Assembly: GCF_900111365.1 (NCBI RefSeq)
Contig: NZ_FOGZ01000011.1
Span: 24,278 to 88,277 of the forward strand
From: Propionibacterium cyclohexanicum
GTDB taxonomy: Bacteria; Actinomycetota; Actinomycetes; Propionibacteriales; Propionibacteriaceae
DNA: 64,000 nt
Direction of reading: 5' to 3'
A program made the translations under genes and the position numbers. The notes under the pieces are model-generated. The model was not told where the DNA came from. It made no database searches and was given only the letters and a program-made list of their open reading frames with translations. Positions 28,919-38,579 of the stretch are shown here, one piece after another (the stretch's first letter is position 1; every line of letters begins with the position of its first letter).

Positions 28919-30037
28919 ATGAGGATCGCCCAGCTGGCCAATTTCGTCGGCCCCGCATCGGGAGGCATGCGCGTCGCGATCACTGCTCTCGGCGAGGGCT
29001 ATGTGGCGGCTGGCCATGAACGCATGCTCGTCGTGCCGGGCCCCGAGGACAGCGAACGCGAAACCCCGCAGGGCCTGGTGGTGACCATCCGCTCGCCGAA
29101 GGTGTCGAGCGCCTACCGGATGGTGGCCCGTCCGTGGCAGGCCGAGAAGGCCCTTGAGCGCTTCGCCCCGACGAACATCGAATGCTCGGACAAGATGACG
29201 CTGGCCTCCGCAGCGCGCTGGGCGGCCCGTTGCGGCGTCGGCTCAGTGCTGTTCAGCCATGAACGGCTCGATGACATGATCTCGGGATGGATGCGCCACC
29301 GTCTCGACGTCTCGCCGGTGGTGAGCGTGCTCGATCGGCATCTCGCGCGGCTGTTCGACCGGGTGGTCGTCACCTCACACTATTCGGCGGGCGAGTTCGC
29401 CTCCACCGAGGCCTCACTGCGGCTCGTGCCGCTGGGAGTCGATCTCGCGACATTCAATCCCCATGCCGGGCTGCTGCCCGGCGGCGAACCGCCCCGTGGT
29501 CGTCCCCTGAGACTGTGCCTGGTCGGCAGGCTCTCGCACGAGAAGAGCCCTGACCTCGCGGTGCGGACGGCCGTCGAGCTGCACAGGCGAGGCGTCCCCA
29601 TCGAACTGCATGTTTTCGGCGGCGGCCCCGATGAGCTGGAGATGCACGCTGCTGCGCAGGATGCACCGGTCTTCTTCCATGGTTTCGTGGCGGACAGGGC
29701 CGAGCTGGCTGCCCGGGTGGCCAGCTGCGATATCTCGTTGTCGGTCTGCCCCACCGAGACCTTCGGGCTGGCGGTTCTTGAGGCGCTGGCCTGCGGAACG
29801 CCGGTCGTCACGGCTGACCGGGGCGGTGCCCGCGAACTGGTGAGCACCGATTGTGGGGAGTCTGGGGCCCCGGAGCCCTCGTGCCTGGCCGACGCCGTGC
29901 TACGGCTTGCGGCGCGCCCCCGCCGCGCGGTGCGGCTGGCGGCGCGTCGCAGAGCCGAGGGCTATGGCTGGCCGGCCAGCGTGGCTGCGATGCTGAGCAT
30001 CCACGATGAAGTGGCTGCTCCGGCGCGGGAGTGCTGA
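28919..30037 (+). CDS. Glycosyltransferase family 4
   Basis: Probable sugar-nucleotide-dependent glycosyltransferase of the GT-B fold; acceptor unknown. 372 residues from ATG 28919 (a GTG three codons earlier is possible). The N-terminal domain starts MRIAQLANFVGPASGGMRVA. The donor-binding domain holds LVGRLSHEKSPDLAVRTAVE, and then PTETFGLAVLEALACGTPVV, the conserved EX7E-type segment. It follows the alpha-operon terminator and has no operon partners. Confidence 0.9.
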   Translation: MRIAQLANFVGPASGGMRVAITALGEGYVAAGHERMLVVPGPEDSERETPQGLVVTIRSPKVSSAYRMVARPWQAEKALERFAPTNIECSDKMTLASAARWAARCGVGSVLFSHERLDDMISGWMRHRLDVSPVVSVLDRHLARLFDRVVVTSHYSAGEFASTEASLRLVPLGVDLATFNPHAGLLPGGEPPRGRPLRLCLVGRLSHEKSPDLAVRTAVELHRRGVPIELHVFGGGPDELEMHAAAQDAPVFFHGFVADRAELAARVASCDISLSVCPTETFGLAVLEALACGTPVVTADRGGARELVSTDCGESGAPEPSCLADAVLRLAARPRRAVRLAARRRAEGYGWPASVAAMLSIHDEVAAPAREC

Positions 30038-30091
30038 GACGCTCTCTGTGCCCGCCGGGATGCGGGATTCGGGCGCAGGCCACCGGGGCCG

Positions 30092-31300
<1,209 letters not shown>

Positions 31301-31428
31301 TCAGTCTAGCCCAAGTCTGAGAGTGAGCGAAGAAGACCAACCACAGTTCTCAGGAATTGGGAGAAGGCTGCCGGTGGTGCTGGGAGCCGGAGTGCTGGGG
31401 GCGTGGACGCCGACGGGCCCAAGACAGC

Positions 31429-31456
31429 AATGCCCCCGCCGACTGGCGGGGGCATT
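31429..31456 (-). terminator. sodA terminator
   Basis: A perfect 12-bp GC-rich inverted repeat (31429-31440 with 31445-31456) with a 4-base loop, 16 bases after the sodA stop on the minus strand. The rest of the gap to the Rpf gene shows no gene. Confidence 0.85.
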
Positions 31457-31472
31457 GACGCAGGAACGAGAC

Positions 31473-32081
31473 TCAGGCGGCCTTGGCGGCGGCGAAACGC
31501 TCGGCGACGTCGGTCCAGTTCACGACATTCCACCAGTTGGTCACGTAGTCGGCCTTGACATTCTTGTACTGCAGATAGAAGGCGTGCTCCCACATGTCCA
31601 GCTGGAGGATCGGCACGGAGCCGGCCGGCAGGTTGTTCTGGTGGTCGTAGAACTGCAGCGTGTTGAGGCGTTTGCCCAGCGGATCCCACACCAGCGAGGC
31701 CCACCCGGATCCCTGGATACCCGTGGCTGCCGCCGCGAACTGGGCCTTGAACGCTTCGAAGGTGCCGAAGAACTCCTGGACCGCAGCACCCAGTTCGCCT
31801 TCGGGGCGCTCGGGCGCGCTGCCCTTGGGGGCCATGTTCTTCCAGAACACCGAGTGGTTCACATGACCGGCCAGATTGAAGGCCAGGTCCTTCTCGAGCT
31901 TGTTGATCGGAGCGAAATCACCCTTGTCACGCGCCTCGGCGAGCTTCTCGAGGGCAGTGTTGGCCCCATCCACATAGGTCTTGTGGTGCTTGTCGTGGTG
32001 TAGTTCCATGATCTGCCCGGAGATATAGGGCTCAAGAGCCGAGTAGTCGTAGGGCAATTCCGGCAGAGTGTAAACAGCCAT
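31473..32081 (-). CDS. sodA: Superoxide dismutase, Fe/Mn family
   Basis: Converts superoxide to O2 and H2O2. 202 residues from ATG 32081, after GAGGAAAC. Metal ligands H28, H76, D162 and H166 are all present ([25 protein letters not shown]). The sequence looks very close to the Propionibacterium shermanii enzyme, which works with either iron or manganese. Metal preference cannot be read from the sequence alone. Confidence 0.97.
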   Translation of the reverse strand: MAVYTLPELPYDYSALEPYISGQIMELHHDKHHKTYVDGANTALEKLAEARDKGDFAPINKLEKDLAFNLAGHVNHSVFWKNMAPKGSAPERPEGELGAAVQEFFGTFEAFKAQFAAAATGIQGSGWASLVWDPLGKRLNTLQFYDHQNNLPAGSVPILQLDMWEHAFYLQYKNVKADYVTNWWNVVNWTDVAERFAAAKAA

Positions 32082-32134
32082 GTTTCCTCGTTCCGTGATC
32101 GGTGTTTCGTGAACGTCGCTACTACTTCGCACAG

Positions 32135-32167
32135 GGCGCCCCGACGCGCAGAGACCTGCGGGGCGCC
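32135..32167 (-). terminator. Hairpin between ECF operon and sodA
   Basis: An 8-bp GC stem (32135-32142 with 32160-32167) with a 17-base loop, in the gap after the ECF S-component stop on the minus strand. It may end the ECF transcript before sodA. Confidence 0.5.
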
Positions 32168-32249
32168 ACCTATCGCATACAACTGGGCTGTAGCGGGTGC
32201 TATTCCCCGATGCCCGGCCAGCACCCAGAACGCCAGGGACGCGGTTCGC

Positions 32250-33140
32250 TCAGGGCTGAGCCGAAGGCTGCTGCGCGCGGAAAGTCCCGACGCGGGCCGT
32301 GCGACGCATGATGCGCAGCAGTGGGTGACCGAGAAGCGTCACGAGCACCACATTGGTGAGGGCCCTGCCCAGATTCCACCCCAGGGAGGTGACGGTGTTC
32401 ACCACGAGGAAGGTGTGGATGTTGCGCAGCGGGCTCGCATGGGGGTCGAATCCGCCCTGGGTACCGGCACCGAGCCCGGCAGCGAAGGGCCAGAAGGCGA
32501 AGTCCATGAGATAGCCGTACAGGAATGCCGAGACAAAACCGTAGCCGCCCAGCATCACGATCTCAGCTCTGCTGCCCGGTAGCGGGTGATGGCGGGGCAG
32601 CAGCCCGGGCAGCAGGCCGACGAAGCCGGCCCCCAGCATCTGATAGGGCAGCCAGGTACCCACCCCGCCGGTCAAGAGCGCAGAGGCGAACATTGTCAGG
32701 GCGCCGAGCATGAAGCCGAAGCTCGGGCCGAAGACCCGCCCGGCCAGGATCATGAGGAAGAAGACTGTTTCGATACCGGCCGTGCCGGCGCTCAGCGGGC
32801 GTACCACGGCACCGATCGCGGTGAGCACCCCGAGCATGGCGAGCGCCTTGACATCGAGTTCGTGGTTCGACAACTCGCTGATGAGCAGAGCGAGGACCAC
32901 CGCCATGATGGCCGCCATGACGAAGGGGGTGGCGGTGCGCCCCGAGGAATCCGACCCGAGCAGCGCCCCTGGGCGCAGGAACAGCGGCCAGAAGAAGGCG
33001 AGCACTCCGGTGACGCAGGCCAGGGCGAGCATCGCCCTGGCGCGTCGGGAGAGCCGGGGCCGGATCTGGGGAGTCGGTGCCTCCACAGCCTTGTCAGTCG
33101 GCCTGCTGTCGGGGCGCCGGGTGGTCAGCGAGGTGCTCAT
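32250..33140 (-). CDS. ECF transporter substrate-binding (S) component
   Basis: Integral membrane vitamin-capture subunit, 296 residues from ATG 33140. A hydrophilic N terminus (about 35 residues) precedes about seven hydrophobic segments, including LDVKALAMLGVLTAIGAVVR and VFFLMILAGRVFGPSFGFML, the latter typical of ECF S proteins. It overlaps the ATPase gene (ATGA). Because the operon is behind a cobalamin riboswitch, a corrinoid or B12 precursor is the likely substrate; that is inference from regulation. Confidence 0.85.
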   Translation of the reverse strand: MSTSLTTRRPDSRPTDKAVEAPTPQIRPRLSRRARAMLALACVTGVLAFFWPLFLRPGALLGSDSSGRTATPFVMAAIMAVVLALLISELSNHELDVKALAMLGVLTAIGAVVRPLSAGTAGIETVFFLMILAGRVFGPSFGFMLGALTMFASALLTGGVGTWLPYQMLGAGFVGLLPGLLPRHHPLPGSRAEIVMLGGYGFVSAFLYGYLMDFAFWPFAAGLGAGTQGGFDPHASPLRNIHTFLVVNTVTSLGWNLGRALTNVVLVTLLGHPLLRIMRRTARVGTFRAQQPSAQP

Positions 33141-34732
33141 GCCCGAGCCACCGGAACGGGCAGGTCGGCAACGGTGATAATCGGCTGGGGCCAAAAGACC
33201 TTCGCGAGCTGGGGTGAGAAGCTCGGGGAGCTCGTGCAGGTGGTGCGGGTGGGGCCATCCGCGATGATCTGCCCGTCCGCCATCACCATCGTCCGGTCGG
33301 TGCTGGCTGCGGCGAACTCCACGTCGTGGGTCGAGACGATGACACAGCTGCCGCGCGCGGCGAGCTCGCGCACAGTGAGCGCCAATGCCGCCTTGGTGGC
33401 GTAGTCCAGGCCACGGGTCGGCTCGTCCAGCAGCACTACCGTCGGATGGCTGGCGAGCTGGATTGCCAGTACGAGGGCCAGTCGCTGGCCCTCGGACAGG
33501 TCGTGCGGGTCGCGTGCCATCGCAAGGTGCACGCCCAGCTCGTCGAGCAGGGCGGCGGTCGTGCCGGCAGGTCGCCGGCTCTCCTTGTCCGCCTGAGCGC
33601 ACTCCGCCGCGACGCTGGGCAGGTAGAGCAGGTCAGCGGCGATCTGGGGCACGAGGGTGACGAGTTCGCGCGCCCTTGCCGCACTCGTCGTGCGGGGATC
33701 CTCGCCGTCGACATCCACCCTGCCGGAACTAGCGACGGCCCCCTGGATGGCCCACAGCAGAGAGCTCTTCCCGGCACCATTGCGCCCCATGAGAGCGGTG
33801 ACCTCGCCGGCCCGAAAACCGGCGCTCAGCTGGTCCACCGCCACCAGCTCGCCATAGCGCACGGCCAGCTCGCCAAGCTCGAGCACCGCCGATGTCGTGG
33901 GCAGGACCCGCTGGGGCGGGTCGGGGACGGCGATTCCGAGCGCGCGGACACGCCTGCGGGCGTCCCGCACGGTGAGGGGCACGGAAGGCCAGTCGAGCCG
34001 GCGGGCCAGGTCCACCAGCGGCGGGCGCACATCGGCGCGCGCCAAGACCTGCGCAGCAGGGCCCACCTGCACCGAGCCGTCCCCGGGCAGCCAGGCCACG
34101 GTATCGGCGAATTCCATCACCCGTTCCAGTCGATGTTCGGCGAGCAGGACGGTCAGCCCCACCTCGTGCACAAGAGTGGTGATCGAGGCGAGCACGTCCT
34201 GGGCGGCCGTGGGATCCAGCGCGCTGGTGGGCTCGTCCAGGACGAGGACGCGCGGCTGCGCGGCCAGCACGGCGGCAATGGCCACCCGCTGCTGTTGCCC
34301 GCCGGACAGATCGGCCAGCGGGCGGTTCCGCAGATCGGCGATGCCCATGAGGTCCAGCGTCTCCTCGACGCGCTTGCGCATCGTGGAGGGCGCCAGGCCC
34401 AGTTGTTCCATGCCGTAGGCGATCTCGTCCTCGACGCGGTCGGTGACGAAGCTGGTCAGCGGATTCTGTCCGACGCTGCCCACCACTCCCGCGAGATCCC
34501 GGGGCCGGTGGGTGCGCGTGGAGCGCCCGTCGACCCACACGGTTCCCGACAGACGCCCGCCGGTGAACCATGGCACGAGCCCGTTGACCGCATTGAGCAG
34601 GGTCGACTTCCCGGAGCCGGTGCTGCCTACGAGAAGGCACAGGTCGCCTTCGGGAATCGTGAAGCTCACATCGTCGAGGACTGCTGGCAGGCCGGGCGCA
34701 TAGCGGAACCCGACGTGGTCGAAAGTGATCAT
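33137..34732 (-). CDS. ECF transporter ATPase, EcfA-EcfA' fusion
   Basis: Cytoplasmic motor of the ECF transporter; the two ATPases are fused in one 531-residue chain. First domain: Walker A GSTGSGKS, signature LSGGQQQR, Walker B LVLDEPTSALD. Second domain: Walker A GRNGAGKSS, a variant signature LSEGQRL, Walker B VVLLDEPTRGLD. Overlaps both neighbours by 4 bases. The Ser-to-Glu variant is inside the second signature motif, whose site pairs with the first Walker A, so the two ATP sites may differ. Confidence 0.94.
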   Translation of the reverse strand: MITFDHVGFRYAPGLPAVLDDVSFTIPEGDLCLLVGSTGSGKSTLLNAVNGLVPWFTGGRLSGTVWVDGRSTRTHRPRDLAGVVGSVGQNPLTSFVTDRVEDEIAYGMEQLGLAPSTMRKRVEETLDLMGIADLRNRPLADLSGGQQQRVAIAAVLAAQPRVLVLDEPTSALDPTAAQDVLASITTLVHEVGLTVLLAEHRLERVMEFADTVAWLPGDGSVQVGPAAQVLARADVRPPLVDLARRLDWPSVPLTVRDARRRVRALGIAVPDPPQRVLPTTSAVLELGELAVRYGELVAVDQLSAGFRAGEVTALMGRNGAGKSSLLWAIQGAVASSGRVDVDGEDPRTTSAARARELVTLVPQIAADLLYLPSVAAECAQADKESRRPAGTTAALLDELGVHLAMARDPHDLSEGQRLALVLAIQLASHPTVVLLDEPTRGLDYATKAALALTVRELAARGSCVIVSTHDVEFAAASTDRTMVMADGQIIADGPTRTTCTSSPSFSPQLAKVFWPQPIITVADLPVPVARA

Positions 34733-35859
34733 GCCTGACCCTCGGGAGGGACGGTCGTCACGGCGATCGGCACGAGAATGAGTCCGACAACAACCGCCAT
34801 AAGAGGGTCGAGCGGCGGCCAGCTCACCGGGCTGTTCGTCGGGGTCGCCACCTGGGGCGCTGTCCTCGCCAGGACGAGCATGGCACCCAGCGTCGCCAGA
34901 CCCGAGAATGCGGTGATGAACTCGCGGGCCTGCCAGGGGCTGGGCCGATAGCGGGTCACCGCCAGCCGGCGCCCCGCGATGCGCAGCGCGGCCACCGCGC
35001 AGCCAAGTCCAGCTCCCAGGCTCACCAGCGCCAGCGCAGCACCGTCCGACAGCGACAACAGGGCGAAGGCTCCGAAGCCGAGCAACGCCAGTGAGGCCAG
35101 CATTGCTGCCCCGGCGCCGTGTCCCACCCGGGTCTGGTCGCGGGTGGATCCGTAGCCGCGGGACTCCATGCCGGCAGCCAGGCTCATCGAGCGCTCCACG
35201 GCGTCCTGGAGGACCGGGACGATGAGTGCCCCCGCGGCGCGCACACCCCGCGCGCCCCCGCCGCGCAGCCGACGGGCCCGAGCTACCCGCTGCGCGGACT
35301 CGACGAGCTGGGGAGCTACTGACAGGGCAATGACAAGCGCTGTCGAGACCTCGTAGAGGGCGGCCGGGACGCAGCGCAGCGCCTGCCTCGGGTTGGCAAG
35401 AGCGTTGGCGCAGCCGAGGCAGATGATCATGGCGGCGAGCCGGCCGGCGTCCGACAAGGTGAAGACGATGCCCTCAAGGGTCACCGGGCCGCCGATCTCG
35501 ATGCCTGCGGCCCACCGGGGCAGTGCGACATGGGGCAGGGTGAACAACACCGTTCCGTAGCGGATCCCGCCGATGGTGATCTGGAAGACGAGCCGGGTGA
35601 GCACAATGATGCCTGCCAAGCCGAGGTACAGACCCATCGCCCGAGCCCACGGGGCATCGCTGCGGCGGGTCAGCACGACAAGGGTGACCGCCACGCTGAT
35701 CGCCACGATGAGGGCGAGATTGTGGGTGAGGCTCACGGCGGCGGCCGCGCCGATCGCCCAGCACCACCACGCCCACGGGTGGGTGGCCCGGCGGGTCGCC
35801 GTGATCGCATGGGGTGCTGGCACGACCGCCGGCATGGGGCGGGCGAGGAGTCTGCTCAC
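34729..35859 (-). CDS. ecfT: ECF transporter transmembrane (T) component
   Basis: Membrane scaffold linking the ATPases to the S component. 376 residues from GTG 35859; ATG 35835 is an alternative start. Hydrophobic segments begin with AWWCWAIGAAAAVSLTHNLA. The two Ala-Arg coupling motifs are visible in the middle (SAQRVARARRLRG and GMESRGYG, with the AMESRG-like form). A further helical region at the C terminus makes it longer than the usual 250-270 residues. Confidence 0.9.
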   Translation of the reverse strand: MSRLLARPMPAVVPAPHAITATRRATHPWAWWCWAIGAAAAVSLTHNLALIVAISVAVTLVVLTRRSDAPWARAMGLYLGLAGIIVLTRLVFQITIGGIRYGTVLFTLPHVALPRWAAGIEIGGPVTLEGIVFTLSDAGRLAAMIICLGCANALANPRQALRCVPAALYEVSTALVIALSVAPQLVESAQRVARARRLRGGGARGVRAAGALIVPVLQDAVERSMSLAAGMESRGYGSTRDQTRVGHGAGAAMLASLALLGFGAFALLSLSDGAALALVSLGAGLGCAVAALRIAGRRLAVTRYRPSPWQAREFITAFSGLATLGAMLVLARTAPQVATPTNSPVSWPPLDPLMAVVVGLILVPIAVTTVPPEGQA

Positions 35860-35872
35860 GGGCGGGCTGCGT

Positions 35873-36391
35873 TCAGGCCGAGGCGGACGCGCTGGCTGAG
35901 GGTGCCGAAATGCCCTTGGCTCCCTGCGGAGTGCAGTCGGAGCCATAGCACCAGCCTTCGATGCTGCCGGCCGCGGGCTTGGAGGTGTCGGAGCCGACCT
36001 GGTAGAACTCCCAGCTGCCGCCCGGTGTGGCGTGGTAGTAGTGCCAGAACTTGTCGAAGGTGGTGGGGCAGGTCTCGGGATAGTTCCCGATGGTGCAGAT
36101 GAACTGGCCCTTCGCGTCACGCACGATGGCGAGGTTCGCGTCCTGCAGCGCTTGGGTACCAGTGGTGGGGTTGCCCACGCACTCGTTGGCGAGCGTCTTT
36201 CCGGTGTCGGTGGAGACCACCAGCCACACCTTGCCGTCGCTGGTGCACTGGTCCTGGGACAATGCCGTGGCAGTGGCAGTCGCGGTGCCGGTCGCGCCAG
36301 AGGTGGTCGACGCCGACGACGAGCAGCCGACAAAGCTCACTGCGGCACACAGCCCGATGGTGACGGCGGCGATCGTGCGGGCTGGTTTCAT
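35873..36391 (-). CDS. Small lipoprotein of the B12-regulated ECF operon
   Basis: Probably an extracytoplasmic accessory or capture protein, function not established. 172 residues from ATG 36391. The signal peptide ends in a lipobox (SFVGCSS), followed by a Ser/Thr-rich linker, then a compact domain with four or five cysteines and aromatic residues (FICTIGNYPETCPTTFDKF, WHYYHATPGGSWEFYQVG, IEGWCYG). This Trp/Tyr pattern resembles small surface proteins I have seen beside vitamin-type ECF systems, perhaps related to transcobalamin-like DUF4430; I cannot confirm the family. It is the first gene after the riboswitch. Confidence 0.75.
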   Translation of the reverse strand: MKPARTIAAVTIGLCAAVSFVGCSSSASTTSGATGTATATATALSQDQCTSDGKVWLVVSTDTGKTLANECVGNPTTGTQALQDANLAIVRDAKGQFICTIGNYPETCPTTFDKFWHYYHATPGGSWEFYQVGSDTSKPAAGSIEGWCYGSDCTPQGAKGISAPSASASASA

Positions 36392-36395
36392 TGTT

Positions 36396-36438
36396 CTTCC
36401 TTTCACGGGCACTGATCGGGCGTGCCGCTGAAAGGAAG
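36396..36438 (-). promoter_or_regulatory. Shine-Dalgarno-sequestering hairpin (riboswitch output)
   Basis: In the mRNA, CTTCCTTTC (36438-36430) is exactly complementary over 9 bases to GAAAGGAAG (36404-36396), which is the ribosome binding site ending 4 bases before the lipoprotein ATG. An inner 5-bp stem (36426-36422 with 36412-36408) extends the hairpin. Formation would block translation of the whole coupled operon. Confidence 0.85.
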
Positions 36439-36489
36439 AGCGACTGCACCTTCTCCGTGACCTCGACGGATCCTGGGGTGTTCACCTCG

Positions 36490-36597
36490 TGTCAGGTGTT
36501 CCGGCTCTCCACACGATCGTGGATCACGGTTGCGGGTCAGTCTCGGATTCCCACCGAGTTCCCCCGACGCGAGGCGTGTCGAGATGTTACCTGTCCG
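36490..36597 (-). promoter_or_regulatory. Cobalamin riboswitch
   Basis: The minus-strand leader has the B12-element core. The CCCGCAACCGTGA box is at 36536-36524, just after a stem-loop CTCGG/CCGAG (36558-36542) containing the GGTGGGAATCC motif. The 3' part is GAGCCGG-type (GAGAGCCGGAACACCTGAC). P1 pairs CAGGT (36593-36589) with ACCTG (36497-36493). The 3' strand of P1 can instead pair with AGGTG downstream (36487-36483), a likely switch. It is a compact form of about 108 bases. It controls the lipoprotein-EcfT-EcfA-S operon. Confidence 0.9.
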
Positions 36598-36636
36598 AGG
36601 GGCTGCTGGTAAGTGCTGGGTCGCCGGCTGCGGTTC

Positions 36637-37737
36637 TCAGCCTTCGATGCGCACCCTCACCGAACGGATGATGTCCGGGTCGTGCTCGCGCCGCAGTGCC
36701 GCAGGGCCGTCCATGACGAGCCGCCCAGCGCCCAGCAGCGCCTGCGTGAGGACGCGGAGCTCGCGGGTGGCGAGCGTGCGGCCGGGGCAGGCGTGCGCTC
36801 CGGTGCCGTAGACAAGATTCGCCGCTGCATGGGTCTGCGGATCGAAGCTGTCCGGATCGCCGAAGACGGCCGGGTCGCGGTTGGCTCGCCGCCAGTCGAG
36901 CACCACCACCTCGCCACTCGCCACCGGGCACCCGGCGACGGACGTGTCGTTGGTGGCGCGGCGTCGATTGGAGACGAAAGGATCGTCGGCGCGCAAGATC
37001 TCGTCGATGGCATGGTCGAGCAGCTGGGCTGCCTCGGGCGGATCCTTGCCCGCCAGCGCGGCGAGCTGTGCCTGGTGCTCGCGATGGCGGGCCAGCCAGG
37101 CGACGACGACCCCGACGCACAGCGCCACGGAGTTCAGATCGCCGCCGGTCCAGTTGCGCAGCACGGAGATGATCTGCTCGTCGCTCAGCGCCATCCCGTC
37201 CTCGTCGCGCAGTTCGACGAGCTCAGTGGTGACGTCGTGACGAGGCCGTTCGCGCCGCTCCTGCAGGAGCTGGGAGACGATCTCGTCGAAGCGGCGCGCG
37301 ACATCGGCATGGGCGCCTTGGGTGGACTCGCGGGCCGCTTGGCGGTGGTCGCGAACCCACTCGAGCAGGGTCTGCTCGAGTTCGGCTGGCCAGCCCAACC
37401 AGGCCGACTGGGCCCGGACGGAGTAGCGCGCTCCCAGCTCGGCGACCGCATCGAAGCTGTGTCCGTCGTGGAACTCGGCCACCAGCTCCTCGGCGATGGC
37501 CGCGAGCTTGGGCTCGAGCGCGTTCACCCGCTCGCCGGCCAGGAAGGGATCGAGCAGACGGCGGGCCGCCGTGTGGGCCGGCCCGTCGAGGCCATTGGGA
37601 ATCTGCAGATGCCGGGACACATTGTTCGAGAATCCGGCAGGGTCGTGGGCGACAGCGACGACCTGGTCGTGGGAAACGATCACCAGGGCGCCTGAGGCAT
37701 CGCGCAGGATCGGTGAACTGGGGGATTGGCTCGACAT
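36637..37737 (-). CDS. Cytochrome P450
   Basis: Heme monooxygenase of unknown substrate, 366 residues, short for the family (about 400). The heme-ligating Cys is C317 in YGTGAHACPGRTLA, and the ExxR pair is E246/R249 in DEILRADD. In the I-helix the usual AGxET oxygen-activating motif reads TGGDLNS, so the acid is present but the following Thr is replaced by Leu/Asn. No redox partner is adjacent. It starts 9 bases after the zinc-motif micro-ORF, so the two are probably co-transcribed. Confidence 0.93.
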   Translation of the reverse strand: MSSQSPSSPILRDASGALVIVSHDQVVAVAHDPAGFSNNVSRHLQIPNGLDGPAHTAARRLLDPFLAGERVNALEPKLAAIAEELVAEFHDGHSFDAVAELGARYSVRAQSAWLGWPAELEQTLLEWVRDHRQAARESTQGAHADVARRFDEIVSQLLQERRERPRHDVTTELVELRDEDGMALSDEQIISVLRNWTGGDLNSVALCVGVVVAWLARHREHQAQLAALAGKDPPEAAQLLDHAIDEILRADDPFVSNRRRATNDTSVAGCPVASGEVVVLDWRRANRDPAVFGDPDSFDPQTHAAANLVYGTGAHACPGRTLATRELRVLTQALLGAGRLVMDGPAALRREHDPDIIRSVRVRIEG

Positions 37738-37746
37738 GGGCGCTCC

Positions 37747-37836
37747 TCACGAGGTGTGCGCGCCAGGTCTCGTGGTCGCGCAGGAGTGGCCGGCCCGGAT
37801 GTCGTCGGCGAGGCATGCAGGGCAGTCCACGGTCAT
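37747..37836 (-). CDS. Putative 29-residue Cys-rich micro-ORF upstream of P450
   Basis: A 29-residue frame, MTVDCPACLADDIRAGHSC followed by a 10-residue tail, ends 9 bases before the P450 start. Its CPxC and HxxC-like spacing (C5, C8, H17, C19) could bind zinc or an iron-sulfur cluster. A TACAGT -10 element (37846-37841) ends 4 bases before its ATG. It could be a leader peptide or a tiny partner protein of the P450. Function is unknown and the call rests on context and composition. Confidence 0.5.
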   Translation of the reverse strand: MTVDCPACLADDIRAGHSCATTRPGAHTS

Positions 37837-37943
37837 CTCGACTGTAGGGGATGCCCCACGCCGAGCGCACCGGGGGAGGCCGATGGGCAGGTTGTCAGGG
37901 CACGAGCCCTCGGTGCGGGGTCCGGGAGCCCGGCCGGCTCGGC

Positions 37944-38579
37944 TCAGCGCTGTGATGGCGAGGGCGGCTGCTCGGCGCCGCCGAGGGCGCGCCGGACGTC
38001 GAACACCCGGAAGCCCTTGGCTGAGCCCACCCGGAGGGCATCCCAGCCCTGTTCCACGAGCCAGCCCTGCAGGGAATCAGCCCCCAGGTTCTTGCCCACC
38101 ACCAGGTGCGCCACTCCCTCGGGGGCGAGCCGGCCCAGCCACTCCAGGAGCAACTCGTGGAGGGCCTGCTTGCCCACCCGGATGGGTGGGTTGGACCAGA
38201 TCTCGTCGTAGCGATGCGCGGGATCCGCGTCGCTGGGCGTCATGGCGCGCATCCGGTCGGCCAGACCGAGCCGTGCGGCGTTGTGGGCGGTCAGTTCGAC
38301 TGCGCGCAGGTTCACATCGACCGCGTCGACGCAGGCTTGGGGGCAGGCCAGAGCCAGTGCTACCGCAATGGGCCCGAATCCGCAGCCCAGATCGAGCAGG
38401 CGGGACGGGCGGTCCGGTGGCGGGTCGACAGTGCGCAACAGCACGGAGGTGCCCAGATCGAGGCGGTGCTGGCTGAATACGCCGGGTGAGGAATCCAGTT
38501 CGACCTCGCGGCCCCACAGCCTGGCGCGCACCGGGTGCAGACGGGCGGGTCCCTGGGGAGTGACGAAGTAGTGACTCAT
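37944..38579 (-). CDS. RsmC-like class I methyltransferase
   Basis: SAM-dependent methyltransferase, probably acting on guanine N2 of 16S rRNA. 211 residues from ATG 38579. SAM motif I reads LLDLGCGFGPIAVALAL, and the catalytic NPP motif is in IWSNPPIRVGKQAL. This is the single catalytic domain without the N-terminal half found in E. coli RsmC, as usual in Gram-positives. It overlaps truA (ATGA). Confidence 0.88.
   Translation of the reverse strand: MSHYFVTPQGPARLHPVRARLWGREVELDSSPGVFSQHRLDLGTSVLLRTVDPPPDRPSRLLDLGCGFGPIAVALALACPQACVDAVDVNLRAVELTAHNAARLGLADRMRAMTPSDADPAHRYDEIWSNPPIRVGKQALHELLLEWLGRLAPEGVAHLVVGKNLGADSLQGWLVEQGWDALRVGSAKGFRVFDVRRALGGAEQPPSPSQR

Noticed and set aside
36637..37737. 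P450 as part of the cobalamin riboswitch operon
   Set aside because: The P450 lies upstream of the riboswitch on the same strand, with its stop about 40 bases before the aptamer, so the riboswitch acts only on the ECF genes.
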